NCBI GenBank assembly: GCA_021778875.1
Contig: JAJYBT010000195.1
Coordinates: forward strand, 1-6,006
Length of the DNA: 6,006 nt
Direction of reading: 5' to 3'
From: Acidobacteriota bacterium
GTDB lineage: Bacteria; Acidobacteriota; Terriglobia; Terriglobales; Acidobacteriaceae
Shown piece by piece: positions 1 to 5,995 of the stretch. Both the position numbers and the translations under genes were made by a program. The notes beneath the pieces were generated by a model. That model made no database searches and was not told the DNA's origin. It was given only the letters and a program-made list of their open reading frames with translations. Positions within the stretch are counted from its first letter, which is position 1; the number at the start of each line of letters is the position of its first letter.

Positions 1-2038
1 TCACCCGGCCGCAGTTCTCGCAATACTCTTCCGTATCGCCGGCCTCCTGCGCCTCGGGCGTATTCAGGTCCGGCTTGGCGGCAATGTTCTCCTTGGTGAA
101 CGTGCAGCTCGTCGGGTCCTTCTTGTTGTACGCCGAGCACGAGAAGAAGCTGCCAAACTTGCCCCACTTCAGCAGCAGCGGAGAGCCGCACACGTCGCAC
201 TTCTCGTCCGTCAGATGCTCCATCCGCTTGATGTCTTCCATGTTCTTGCTGGCATCCTTGAGCTCGTCCTCAAAGTAGTCGTAGAAGCCACTCAGCAGAT
301 CGGTCCACTTCTCCTTGCCTTCTTCGATGTCGTCCAGCTCTTCTTCCAGCTTCGCCGTGTACTTGGTATCGAAGATGTACCCAAAGTTCTTCACCAGCAG
401 CTCGCAGACCACCACGCCGATCTCGGTCGGATAGAACCGTCCGCGCGACCCGCCGTGCTTCACCACGTACTCGCGATCCTGAATCGTATTGATGATCGAC
501 GCATACGTGGATGGCCGCCCTATGCCCCGCTCTTCCAGCTCCTTCACCAGCGACGCTTCGTTGTATCGCGGCGGTGGCTCGGTAAAGTGCTGCTCCGGCA
601 CAATCTGTTCCGGCTCCAGCGTCTTCACGCCGTCCAGGCTGGGCAGGCGGTTCGAGGTCTCGTCCTCGTCGCCCTTCTTCTCCTCCGACATCTCATAGAC
701 CTTCAGGAAGCCGTCAAATCGCAGCACCGATCCGCTGGCACGAAAGTCATACGTCTTGCCCGTCTTTGCGGAAGCGGCGGCAATGCTGGCCGTCGTAATG
801 TCATACACCGCCGGAACCATCTGCGAGGCCACAAACCGCTTCCAGATCAGCGTGTAGAGCTTCAACTGCTCGTCGCTCAGGTAGCGCGCAATCGACTCCG
901 GCGTGCGCGTGGCATCCGTCGGCCGTATCGCCTCGTGCGCGTCCTGCGCATCCTTCTTGCCCCGGAACTCGTTCGGCTTGTCCGGCAGATACTTCGAGCC
1001 CAGCGTCTTCTCAATCCACTCGCGCGCCGCCACCTTGGCCTCCGGCGCCACGCGCGGCGAATCGGTACGCATATACGTAATCAGGCCCGTCGTGCCCTCC
1101 GGTCCCAGGTCCACGCCCTCATACAGCCGCTGCGCCACGCCCATCGTGCGGCGAACGTTAAAGCCCAGCTTGTTCGCGGCATCGCGCTGCAACTGGCTGG
1201 TGATGAACGGCGGCAGCGGACGTCGCTGCTGCTCGCGCGCCTGCACCGCGGTCAGCGACCACCGCGCCTTCTCCAGCGCGGCCATCACCTCGTCCATCGA
1301 CGCCTTATCTGCCAGCGCATTGTTCAGGTACTGCGGCTTGCCGTCCTTGTCCTGCCCGTTCGGCACGCGCAGCGCCTCGCCGCCGATGCCCACCAGCCGC
1401 GCCTTGAAGCTCTTGTCCGCCTGCTTCTCCGGATGCAGTTGCGCTTCCAGCGTCCAGTACTCCACCGGGTTGAAGGCGCGAATCTCGCGCTCACGTTCCA
1501 CAATCAGGCGCACCGCCACCGTCTGCACGCGTCCCGCTGACAGTCCCCGCCGCACCTTGTCCCACAGCAGCGGAGAGATCTGGTAGCCCACCAGACGGTC
1601 CAGCACGCGCCGCGTCTGCTGCGCATCCACCAGGTTCTTGTCCACGTCCCGCGCATGCTGGAAGGCCTCCTGCACGGCCTTCTTCGTAATCTCGTTGAAC
1701 GTGATGCGATGAATCTTCTTTCTCTCTTTGGCGTTCCCGCCCAGCTGCAGAGCCAGGTGATACGCAATCGCTTCGCCTTCGCGATCCGGGTCAGGCGCCA
1801 GATAAATCTCGTCCGCCTTTGCCGCGGCCTTCTTCAACTGCTCAACGACCTTTTCCTTGCCGGGCGAAACAATCAGCTCCGGCACAAACGTCCGCTTCTT
1901 CAGCTCCACGCCAATGTCGTTCTTGGGCAGGTCCATGATGTGTCCAATGGACGCACGAACCTCAAATCCCTTGCCAAGATACTTCTCGATCGTCTTTGCC
2001 TTGGCCGGCGACTCGACAATCACCAGTGCTTTACTCAT
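1..2038 (-). CDS. topA: DNA topoisomerase I (type IA), N-terminal 679 residues, C-terminus off the window
   Basis: TopA relaxes negatively supercoiled DNA by cutting one strand through a 5'-phosphotyrosine link and passing the other strand. Reading inward from 2038, the protein opens MSKALVIVESPAKAKT, the Toprim start with catalytic Glu9. The metal-binding DxDxE follows as D83, D85 and E87 in LAPDPDREGEAIAYHL. The conserved LSAGRVQTVAVRL block is present, and the active-site tyrosine is Y322 in GLITYMRTDS (codon at 1073-1075; E. coli Y319). A first C-terminal zinc ribbon has C614, C617, C634 and C645. A second begins at C673xxC676 just before the edge, so the gene continues to the left. I followed the frame through the whole interval without a stop or frameshift. 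The start is chosen by AAGGA 5 nt upstream; an in-frame ATG at 2044 is possible but overlaps that site. It lies downstream of dprA in the same direction, a pairing common in bacteria. Confidence 0.97.
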   Translation of the reverse strand, partial: MSKALVIVESPAKAKTIEKYLGKGFEVRASIGHIMDLPKNDIGVELKKRTFVPELIVSPGKEKVVEQLKKAAAKADEIYLAPDPDREGEAIAYHLALQLGGNAKERKKIHRITFNEITKKAVQEAFQHARDVDKNLVDAQQTRRVLDRLVGYQISPLLWDKVRRGLSAGRVQTVAVRLIVEREREIRAFNPVEYWTLEAQLHPEKQADKSFKARLVGIGGEALRVPNGQDKDGKPQYLNNALADKASMDEVMAALEKARWSLTAVQAREQQRRPLPPFITSQLQRDAANKLGFNVRRTMGVAQRLYEGVDLGPEGTTGLITYMRTDSPRVAPEAKVAAREWIEKTLGSKYLPDKPNEFRGKKDAQDAHEAIRPTDATRTPESIARYLSDEQLKLYTLIWKRFVASQMVPAVYDITTASIAAASAKTGKTYDFRASGSVLRFDGFLKVYEMSEEKKGDEDETSNRLPSLDGVKTLEPEQIVPEQHFTEPPPRYNEASLVKELEERGIGRPSTYASIINTIQDREYVVKHGGSRGRFYPTEIGVVVCELLVKNFGYIFDTKYTAKLEEELDDIEEGKEKWTDLLSGFYDYFEDELKDASKNMEDIKRMEHLTDEKCDVCGSPLLLKWGKFGSFFSCSAYNKKDPTSCTFTKENIAAKPDLNTPEAQEAGDTEEYCENCGRV

Positions 2039-2043
2039 TGCCA

Positions 2044-2048
2044 TCCTT
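2044..2048 (-). promoter_or_regulatory. topA ribosome binding site
   Basis: On the minus strand AAGGA is followed by TGGCA and then ATG at 2038, a spacing of 5 nt. This favours 2038 over the in-frame ATG at 2044, which would sit on top of the site. Confidence 0.65.
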
Positions 2049-2070
2049 AATTACCAAAAACCACTTCACT

Positions 2071-2096
2071 GTGTTCGTGCTGTTGGACTCGAACAC
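2071..2096. repeat. Perfect 7-bp inverted repeat ahead of topA
   Basis: GTGTTCG at 2071-2077 and CGAACAC at 2090-2096 are exact reverse complements separated by 12 nt. The element lies 33-58 bp upstream of the topA start codon. That position fits either a stem-loop in the topA leader RNA or a two-half-site protein-binding site. There is no T-run after it on either strand, so it is not an intrinsic terminator. Confidence 0.6.
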
Positions 2097-2231
2097 CCTC
2101 ATTCCGTCTCACCGGCGCGCCGTCTAAATTGCCTCTGCGCCGTCGATGCGCTCTCCTCCTCGAGAAAAACGAGCTACGAAAGTTGCAAACTAACACGGCA
2201 GACGGCTTGGTTTCCACTCGCAAACAAATTT

Positions 2232-2255
2232 TTTCCGGGCACCGCGTTCCGGAAA
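2232..2255. repeat. Perfect 7-bp inverted repeat between dprA and topA
   Basis: TTTCCGG at 2232-2238 and CCGGAAA at 2249-2255 pair exactly around a 10-nt centre, with half-site centres 17 bp apart. On the minus strand it is followed by an A-run, and on the plus strand by CCACC, so neither strand looks like a terminator. It may be an operator for topA or simply structural; no function is assigned. Confidence 0.5.
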
Positions 2256-2296
2256 CCACCAATTCTGTTGCCTTTTTCGCTGCTTGGGACTTGTGT

Positions 2297-2330
2297 AAAA
2301 AAATGCCTGCCGCCAACGCGCGCTGCCGGC
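2297..2330 (-). terminator. Probable intrinsic terminator of dprA
   Basis: Starting 8 nt past the dprA stop, the minus strand can fold bases 2330-2309 into a GC-rich stem of 4 bp, one G-G mismatch and 4 more bp (one G-U) with a GCGC loop. Five nt later comes a run of seven T (2303-2297). The mismatch and the short spacer make it weaker than the terminators near fabH. Confidence 0.6.
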
Positions 2331-2338
2331 CGCCAACC

Positions 2339-3568
2339 TCACAGGGTGCGCACATAGTTCTTGCCCGGCAACTGCCGCACGCGCCCCGCAATCTCCAGCT
2401 CAAACAGCGCCGTAAACACTTCCGAGGACGTCAGTTGCGTCTCCATCCGCTCCAGAATCTCGTCCATCTGCAGGGACTCGTCGCTGCGCAGCACCTCCAG
2501 CACCAGCGCCTCTTCAGGTCGCAATGCCGGGTCCGGCAACAAAGATGCTCCGGCTGCCGGTTTGGATTCAAACCCGTTCTCCGCCTCCAGCTCCAGCCGC
2601 ACCTGCGAGGACAGCTCTTCCCACACGTCCTCCCACGTCGCCACCAGCTTCGCGCCCTGCTTAATCAGCGTGTTAGGCGTCCACGAGCTCTTGTTCGTCA
2701 CGTTCCCCGGCACGGCAAACAGGTCGCGGTTCTGCTCCTCCGCGCAGCGTGCGGTCACGCGCGTCCCGGAGTTCTCGCTGGCCTCCACCACCAGCACCCC
2801 CACGCTCACCCCGCTCAAAATCCGGTTCCTGCGCGGAAAATTCTGCGGCGCGGGAAACGTCCCCACCGGCAACTCGCTCACAATCGCCCCGCCCGCCGCC
2901 AGAATCTCTTCGGCCAGCTTCTTGTTTTCTTTGGGATAGATCACGTCGATCCCCGTGCCCCACACGGCCACCGTGGGCATCCGCGCCGCCAGCGCGCCCT
3001 TGTGCGCACAGGTGTCAATGCCGCGCGCCATGCCGCTCACCACCAGCATGCGCCGCGCCGCCAGGTCCCGCGCCAGCATCTCGGCCACGCCGGAGCCATA
3101 CGGCGAAGGATGCCGCGTGCCCACAATCGCAATCGACGGCCGCGCCAGCAGTTGTGCATTGCCTCGCACCCACAGCACCGGCGGCGGATCATATATCTCG
3201 CGCAGCCGCTCCGGATACTCCGGGCTGCTCAGGCTCACGATCCTCGCGCCGAGCGCGGTCGTCCTGGCCCATTCCTCCTCGGCCACCTGGCGCGCCTTGC
3301 CGTCAAACACATACTGCGCCACGTGCGCCGGAAACCGCATCGCCTCCAGCTCGGTCAACGACATGCGGAAGATCTCGCGCGGCGCGCTCCACTCCCGGCT
3401 GGCCTCCAGAATGCGCCTCGGACCCAGTCCCGGCGCCATCGCCAGGGCCAGCCACGCCAGACTGTCTTCCTCCGGGCGCGCAGCGGCCGCGCCAGCCTTT
3501 TCCTCGGGCAAACTTGTCATCTTCTGCGTCCGGCAAGCGCTCTCCAGCGCACCGGCATCATCCTTCAC
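2339..3568 (-). CDS. dprA: DNA-processing protein DprA (Smf), transformation and RecA loading
   Basis: DprA binds incoming single-stranded DNA in the cytoplasm during natural transformation and loads RecA on it. From the GTG start the 409-residue product has a helical N-terminal region with APGLGP at about 45-50 (SAM/HhH-like). The Rossmann core spans roughly 115-315: IAIVGTRHPSPYG (146-158), SGMARGIDTCAH (178-189), WGTGIDVIYPKEN (203-215), FPRRNRILSG (244-253), AVPGN (285-289) and NTLIKQGAKL (299-308). A C-terminal winged-helix region at about 350-409 ends in LPGKNYVRTL. The block at 265-281, NSGTRVTARCAEEQNRD, differs from the common GSL.TA..A form. An in-frame ATG at 3520 (residue 17) is a plausible alternative start, since neither site has a strong ribosome binding site and the first 33 residues look poorly conserved. 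It sits upstream of topA and diverges from mqnA. Confidence 0.95.
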   Translation of the reverse strand: MKDDAGALESACRTQKMTSLPEEKAGAAAARPEEDSLAWLALAMAPGLGPRRILEASREWSAPREIFRMSLTELEAMRFPAHVAQYVFDGKARQVAEEEWARTTALGARIVSLSSPEYPERLREIYDPPPVLWVRGNAQLLARPSIAIVGTRHPSPYGSGVAEMLARDLAARRMLVVSGMARGIDTCAHKGALAARMPTVAVWGTGIDVIYPKENKKLAEEILAAGGAIVSELPVGTFPAPQNFPRRNRILSGVSVGVLVVEASENSGTRVTARCAEEQNRDLFAVPGNVTNKSSWTPNTLIKQGAKLVATWEDVWEELSSQVRLELEAENGFESKPAAGASLLPDPALRPEEALVLEVLRSDESLQMDEILERMETQLTSSEVFTALFELEIAGRVRQLPGKNYVRTL

Positions 3569-3604
3569 AACATCTTTGCGCTGCGTTCGCGGGTAATTGC
3601 GCTC

Positions 3605-3633
3605 ACCTTAACCGTACCTGCCCGGGAAGTCAA
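3605..3633 (-). promoter_or_regulatory. Candidate sigma-70 type promoter for dprA
   Basis: On the minus strand TTGACT (3633-3628) is separated by exactly 17 bp from TAAGGT (3610-3605). The -35 matches five of six consensus bases; the -10 matches only three, but these include the key TA and final T. Transcription would begin near 3598, giving a leader of about 30 nt before the GTG at 3568. It supports a dprA transcript separate from mqnA. Confidence 0.55.
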
Positions 3634-3671
3634 GCAACCCCGCCCCGCGCGAATCCTCTCCGCCCCGGCGT

Positions 3672-3680
3672 TACTCTAAT
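3672..3680 (+). promoter_or_regulatory. Candidate -10 element directly before mqnA
   Basis: TCTAAT at 3675-3680 matches five of six -10 consensus bases, and an overlapping TACTCT (3672-3677) has the TANNNT form. Transcription starting 6-7 nt after TCTAAT would fall on the mqnA GTG codon at 3686, implying a leaderless or nearly leaderless mRNA. No convincing -35 is present at the usual distance. The same bases form the left arm of an ACTCT-AATAA-AGAGT inverted repeat (3673-3687). Confidence 0.35.
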
Positions 3681-3685
3681 AAAGA

Positions 3686-4570
3686 GTGAGCTTCTTATCC
3701 GATTCCCGTCTGCGTATCGCCGCCATTCGTTTTCTCAATCCCGCACCGCTGATGTGGGACTTTGATCATCCGCCGCTCAACGCCGAGCTGGCCTCACGCT
3801 ATCAAATCGACTGGATGCTCCCCTCCGAGTGCGCCGACCGCCTCGTCGCCGGCACGGCCGACATAGGCCTCGTCCCCATCGCCACGCTGGCCGGCAACCC
3901 CGCCCTGCGCGTCCTGCCCGGCTGCACCATCGCGTCCAAAGGCCGCGTCCGCTCGCTCCTGCTGGTGCGTCGCGCCAGCCAGCCGCTCAAGGCCGTGCGC
4001 AGCGTTGCGGCCGACACCGCCAGCCGCACCACCGTCACCTACGCGCGCCTGCTCTTCCACCTGTGGGGCAACCCCGACGTTCCCTTCCTGCCCATGGCCG
4101 CCGACCTCGACGCCATGCTCGACCGCGCCGACGCCGCCATCGTCATCGGCGATCCCGCCCTGCTCGCCATGGAGGAACGCTCCAATCGAGAAGAGCGCAC
4201 CGGCGAATCGCTCGTCTATCACGACCTTGCTGAGGAGTGGCGCAAACACACCGGCCTCCCCTTCGTCTCCGCCGTCTGGGCCGCGGCGCCCGCCTGCCCC
4301 ATCGACGAGTCCGTCATCCGGGACTTTCTGCTCTCCCGCGACCACGGCCTGCAGAATCTGGAGCCGCTCGTGGCCGAGTGGTCCGCGCGCCTTCCCATTC
4401 CGGAAGAGACCATCCGCACCTACCTCTCCAGCAACATCCACTACATCCTCGACGACGAGTGCGTCGAAGGCATCCGCGGCTTCTTCCGCAAGGCCGCGCG
4501 CGCCGGCATCCTGCCCAGGTATGAGTTCTCGCTTCCCGAGCAAGCCGCCACCACGGCCCAAACCCGCTAG
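3686..4570 (+). CDS. mqnA: Chorismate dehydratase of the futalosine menaquinone pathway
   Basis: MqnA dehydrates chorismate to 3-[(1-carboxyvinyl)oxy]benzoate, the first committed step of futalosine-route menaquinone synthesis, in the cytoplasm. The 294-residue product has the family's periplasmic-binding-like fold. Visible blocks are LRIAAIRFLNPAPLMW (9-24), LPSECADRLVAGTADIGLVP (45-64), CTIASKGRVRSLLL (80-93), SRTTVTYARLL (113-123), IVIGDPALL (152-160) and DLAEEWRKHTGLPFVSAVW (180-198). The SRTT block and early FLNPAPL separate it from the later enzyme MqnD. The GTG start is close to forced: an in-frame TAA lies at 3680-3682, and the next ATG would remove the FLNP motif. No Shine-Dalgarno stands at the usual distance. 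It is a single gene here, diverging from dprA and converging on fabH; mqnB, mqnC and mqnD are not in the window. Confidence 0.9.
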   Translation: MSFLSDSRLRIAAIRFLNPAPLMWDFDHPPLNAELASRYQIDWMLPSECADRLVAGTADIGLVPIATLAGNPALRVLPGCTIASKGRVRSLLLVRRASQPLKAVRSVAADTASRTTVTYARLLFHLWGNPDVPFLPMAADLDAMLDRADAAIVIGDPALLAMEERSNREERTGESLVYHDLAEEWRKHTGLPFVSAVWAAAPACPIDESVIRDFLLSRDHGLQNLEPLVAEWSARLPIPEETIRTYLSSNIHYILDDECVEGIRGFFRKAARAGILPRYEFSLPEQAATTAQTR

Positions 4571-4594
4571 CGCTCTCCGCGCTTGCACGCAAGC

Positions 4595-4623
4595 AAAAAG
4601 GCCGCTCCATCTCTGGAACGGCC
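4595..4623 (-). terminator. Intrinsic terminator of fabH, possibly weakly bidirectional
   Basis: Read on the minus strand, GGCCGTTCC (4623-4615), loop AGAGAT and GGAGCGGCC (4608-4600) form an uninterrupted 9-bp stem with one U-G pair. Five T follow immediately (4599-4595). It sits about 85 nt past the fabH stop. On the plus strand the same stem has one C-A mismatch and a TTTT run only after a 7-nt gap, so any action on mqnA transcripts would be weaker. Confidence 0.85.
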
Positions 4624-4642
4624 CAGGCAGTTTTCTTGCAAA

Positions 4643-4713
4643 CTAGCTGACTAGCTGTCTTGTAACGCGCCGACTCGCTGACTTGCTGTCTTGCCGACCC
4701 GCTGCCTTGCTAA
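4643..4713. repeat. Degenerate 8-bp tandem repeat array, about nine units
   Basis: The plus strand divides into octamers: CTAGCTGA, CTAGCTGT, CTTGTAAC, a 7-nt GCGCCGA, CTCGCTGA, CTTGCTGT, CTTGCCGA, CCCGCTGC and CTTGCTAA. The consensus is about CTTGCTGA. At a larger scale, 4643-4662 and 4674-4693 match at 18 of 20 bases with a 31-bp period. The array lies between the fabH stop and its terminator, so it would be transcribed into the fabH 3' end. Its last unit overlaps the stop codon (4710-4712). Confidence 0.7.
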
Positions 4714-5726
4714 ATCTCCCACCGCAGCAATGCAGCGCCCACCGTAAAGCCCGCGCCCACAGCGGCCAGCAGCACCAGGTCGCCCTTCTTCAGCTTGCCC
4801 TCTTCAATCGCGGTCTCCATCGCCAGCGGAATCGTCCCCGCCGAGGTGTTGCCGTACTTGTCGATATTGATAATCACGCGCTCCGGGTCCATTCCCAGCC
4901 GGTCCGCCGTGGCCGTGATAATGCGCTTGTTCGCCTGGTGCGGAATAAAGCAGCCCAGGTCGGAGCCGGTCACGCCGTTCCGCTCCAGCACCTTCGCAGT
5001 GGCCTCGGCCATCTTGCGCACGGCAAACTTGTACACCGCCTGCCCATCCTGGAAGATGTAGTGCATCTTCTTGTCCACCGTCTCGTGGCTTGACGGGTTC
5101 AGGCTTCCGCCGCCCTTCAGGTTCAGCGCCGCTGCGCCAGAGCCGTCAATCTCGTGCACAAAGTCGATAAAGCCAATCTCGCCCTCGGCTGCGGGCTCCA
5201 GCAGCACCGCGCCCGCGCCGTCGCCAAACAGCACGCAGGTCGAGCGGTCCGTGTAGTCCGTCATGCGCGTATTGGCGTCCGCACCGCACACCAGCACCTT
5301 GCTGTGCGCGCCGCTCTCCACCAGCTTCACGCCCGCCTGCAGCGCAAACACAAACCCCGAGCAGCCGGCCGAGACATCAAAGCCCCACGCGCCCTTCGCG
5401 CCAATCTTGTCCTGCACCAGGCACGCCGTCGAGGGGAACATCATGTCCGGCGTCACCGTGCCCACAATGATCACTTCCACTTCGCTCGGCTGAATGCCCC
5501 GTGCCGCCAGGCACTTCTTCGCGGCCTCCACGCACATGTCGCTTGTGCCCTTGCCCTTGGCCAGCATGTGCCGCTCGCGGATGCCCGTCCGCTCCAGGAT
5601 CCACTGGTCGGTCGTCTCCACTATCTTTTCCAGGTCTTGATTCGTCAGAACTTGCGGAGGAACGTAGGTCCCGAGCGCCGTAATCTTGGCGCGCCGGCCC
5701 ACCACAGGACGCACGGTGAGGCTCAA
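4710..5726 (-). CDS. fabH: Beta-ketoacyl-ACP synthase III
   Basis: FabH condenses an acyl-CoA primer with malonyl-ACP to start type II fatty acid synthesis in the cytoplasm. The 338-residue product has the complete thiolase-fold KAS III signature. [16 protein letters not shown] carries W42 and R46; catalytic Cys122 is in DVSAGCSGF, His263 in [10 protein letters not shown] and Asn293 in [22 protein letters not shown] lies at 167-176 and the C-terminus is [15 protein letters not shown]. Spacing C-H-N 122/263/293 compares with 112/244/274 in E. coli, consistent with a short N-terminal extension and a loop insertion. The frame stays open to 5837, but I place the start at TTG 5726. AAGGAG stands 7 nt before it, the length suits the family, and the extra upstream residues would be encoded by terminator DNA. 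The gene is not in a plsX-fabH-fabD type cluster here. Confidence 0.95.
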   Translation of the reverse strand: MSLTVRPVVGRRAKITALGTYVPPQVLTNQDLEKIVETTDQWILERTGIRERHMLAKGKGTSDMCVEAAKKCLAARGIQPSEVEVIIVGTVTPDMMFPSTACLVQDKIGAKGAWGFDVSAGCSGFVFALQAGVKLVESGAHSKVLVCGADANTRMTDYTDRSTCVLFGDGAGAVLLEPAAEGEIGFIDFVHEIDGSGAAALNLKGGGSLNPSSHETVDKKMHYIFQDGQAVYKFAVRKMAEATAKVLERNGVTGSDLGCFIPHQANKRIITATADRLGMDPERVIINIDKYGNTSAGTIPLAMETAIEEGKLKKGDLVLLAAVGAGFTVGAALLRWEI

Positions 5727-5733
5727 TGCTTTT

Positions 5734-5739
5734 CTCCTT
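5734..5739 (-). promoter_or_regulatory. fabH ribosome binding site selecting a TTG start
   Basis: AAGGAG on the minus strand is followed by 7 nt (AAAAGCA) and then TTG at 5726. It is the best Shine-Dalgarno match in the window and decides the start against the longer open frame reaching 5837. The GTG four codons further in is too distant to use it well. Confidence 0.8.
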
Positions 5740-5783
5740 GCGGCGCGAACAACGGCGGGGGTACCCGGTCTGCCGCTCCACTC

Positions 5784-5822
5784 AAAAAAACCTTGCCACG
5801 GCTGCACCGCAGCCCTCGGCAA
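5784..5822 (-). terminator. Second tandem terminator between ffs and fabH
   Basis: On the minus strand TTGCC (5822-5818) pairs with GGCAA (5797-5793). Inside that, GGCTGC (5814-5809) pairs with GCAGCC (5805-5800) around a GGT loop, with a small 3/2-nt internal loop between the two stems. Two nt later comes a run of seven T (5790-5784). Its first two bases are shared with the T-tract of the preceding terminator. It ends only 44 bp before the fabH ribosome binding site. Confidence 0.75.
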
Positions 5823-5856
5823 AAAAACAACCAGCACGGCTCTTTCGCCGCGCCGG
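5821..5856 (-). terminator. First tandem terminator between ffs and fabH
   Basis: On the minus strand CCGGCGCGGC (5856-5847) and GCCGTGCTGG (5840-5831) form a full 10-bp stem (two G-U pairs) around a GAAAGA loop. TTGTTTTTTT (5830-5821) follows directly. This is a textbook strong intrinsic terminator for minus-strand transcription coming from ffs. Confidence 0.85.
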
Positions 5857-5868
5857 CAGTCGGCTCAC

Positions 5869-5892
5869 AAAGCGCTTGCAGCGCCCAAAAAA
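5869..5892 (-). terminator. U-run and short hairpin at the SRP RNA 3' end
   Basis: Six T (5892-5887) follow directly after the closing helix of the SRP RNA, which could itself act as a terminator hairpin and define the RNA 3' end. Just beyond, GCGCT-GCA-AGCGC (5884-5872) is a 5-bp hairpin followed by TTT. The first element is more convincing than the second. Confidence 0.45.
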
Positions 5893-5989
5893 GTACCGGG
5901 TGACCTACTGCGCCCGTACTAGCCCGTTACCGTTGCTTCCTTCCGGACCTGGCGGGGTTGGCGGGATTACGTCGCGTAGGACCCGGCAC
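5893..5989 (-). ncRNA. ffs: Bacterial small signal recognition particle RNA (4.5S type)
   Basis: This RNA joins Ffh (SRP54) to form the particle that brings membrane proteins to FtsY and the translocon. The minus strand carries the hallmark domain IV segment CCAGGTCCGGAAGGAAGCA, with the GGAA tetraloop at 5944-5941 closed by TCC/GGA. The ends pair over 9 bp: GTGCCGGGT at 5989-5981 with ACCCGGTAC at 5901-5893. Further rod-forming pairs are CCTAC/GTAGG, GCG/CGC, CGTA/TACG and CCCG/CGGG, in order toward the apical loop. The length of about 97 nt fits the small bacterial type lacking the Alu domain. A -10 box lies 6 nt upstream and a T-run directly downstream. The exact ends are inferred from the closing helix and could shift by a few bases. 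Confidence 0.93.
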
Positions 5990-5995
5990 TGATTG

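Larger units (their letters stand above)
2049..2296. other. dprA-topA intergenic region without a gene
   Basis: About 250 bp between the dprA terminator and the topA start. The longest open frames across it are arginine-rich and resemble no family, so I call no gene. It is more AT-rich than the flanking genes. It holds two perfect 7-bp inverted repeats (listed separately), an 8-bp direct repeat GCGCCGTC at 2117-2124 and 2137-2144 (period 20 bp), a GGCGCGCC palindrome at 2114-2121, and an AGGAGGAG purine run on the minus strand (2153-2160) with no start codon at a usable distance. Because dprA appears to end in a terminator, topA's own promoter should lie here, but no -35/-10 pair convinced me. 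Confidence 0.6.

Noticed and set aside
215..1540. Long plus-strand open frames (441 and 227 codons) across topA
   Set aside because: They are antisense to an intact topA frame with catalytic motifs. Their products are Leu/Arg/His-rich or Ser-rich with no family resemblance, as expected from the codon bias of GC-rich DNA.
2080..2100. tRNA-like T-arm sequence (TTGGACTCGAACACC)
   Set aside because: The would-be T-stem does not pair, and no acceptor stem, anticodon arm or CCA end can be built around it. The bases are better explained as part of the 7-bp inverted repeat.
2135..2160. Strong AGGAGGAG ribosome-binding-like sequence on the minus strand, suggesting a leader peptide for topA
   Set aside because: No ATG, GTG or TTG follows at a usable distance; only ATC does, leading to a stop after seven codons.
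2129..3679. A 516-codon plus-strand open frame across dprA
   Set aside because: It is antisense to dprA, very rich in Arg, His, Pro and Gln, and shows no recognisable domain.
3794..4588. A 264-codon minus-strand open frame across mqnA
   Set aside because: It mirrors the mqnA frame and gives a Gly/Ala/Asp-rich product without motifs. mqnA on the plus strand has the clear family signature.
4581..4594. GCTTG/CAAGC hairpin after mqnA as a terminator
   Set aside because: The stem is only 5 bp and is not followed by a T-run on the plus strand; the next hairpin explains termination better.
4643..4713. CRISPR-like array
   Set aside because: The units are contiguous degenerate octamers without unique spacers, and no cas gene is present.
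5727..5837. N-terminal extension of FabH by 37 residues from an upstream ATG
   Set aside because: The added region is encoded by part of a terminator hairpin and its T-run, lacks similarity to FabH, and the AAGGAG site points to TTG 5726.
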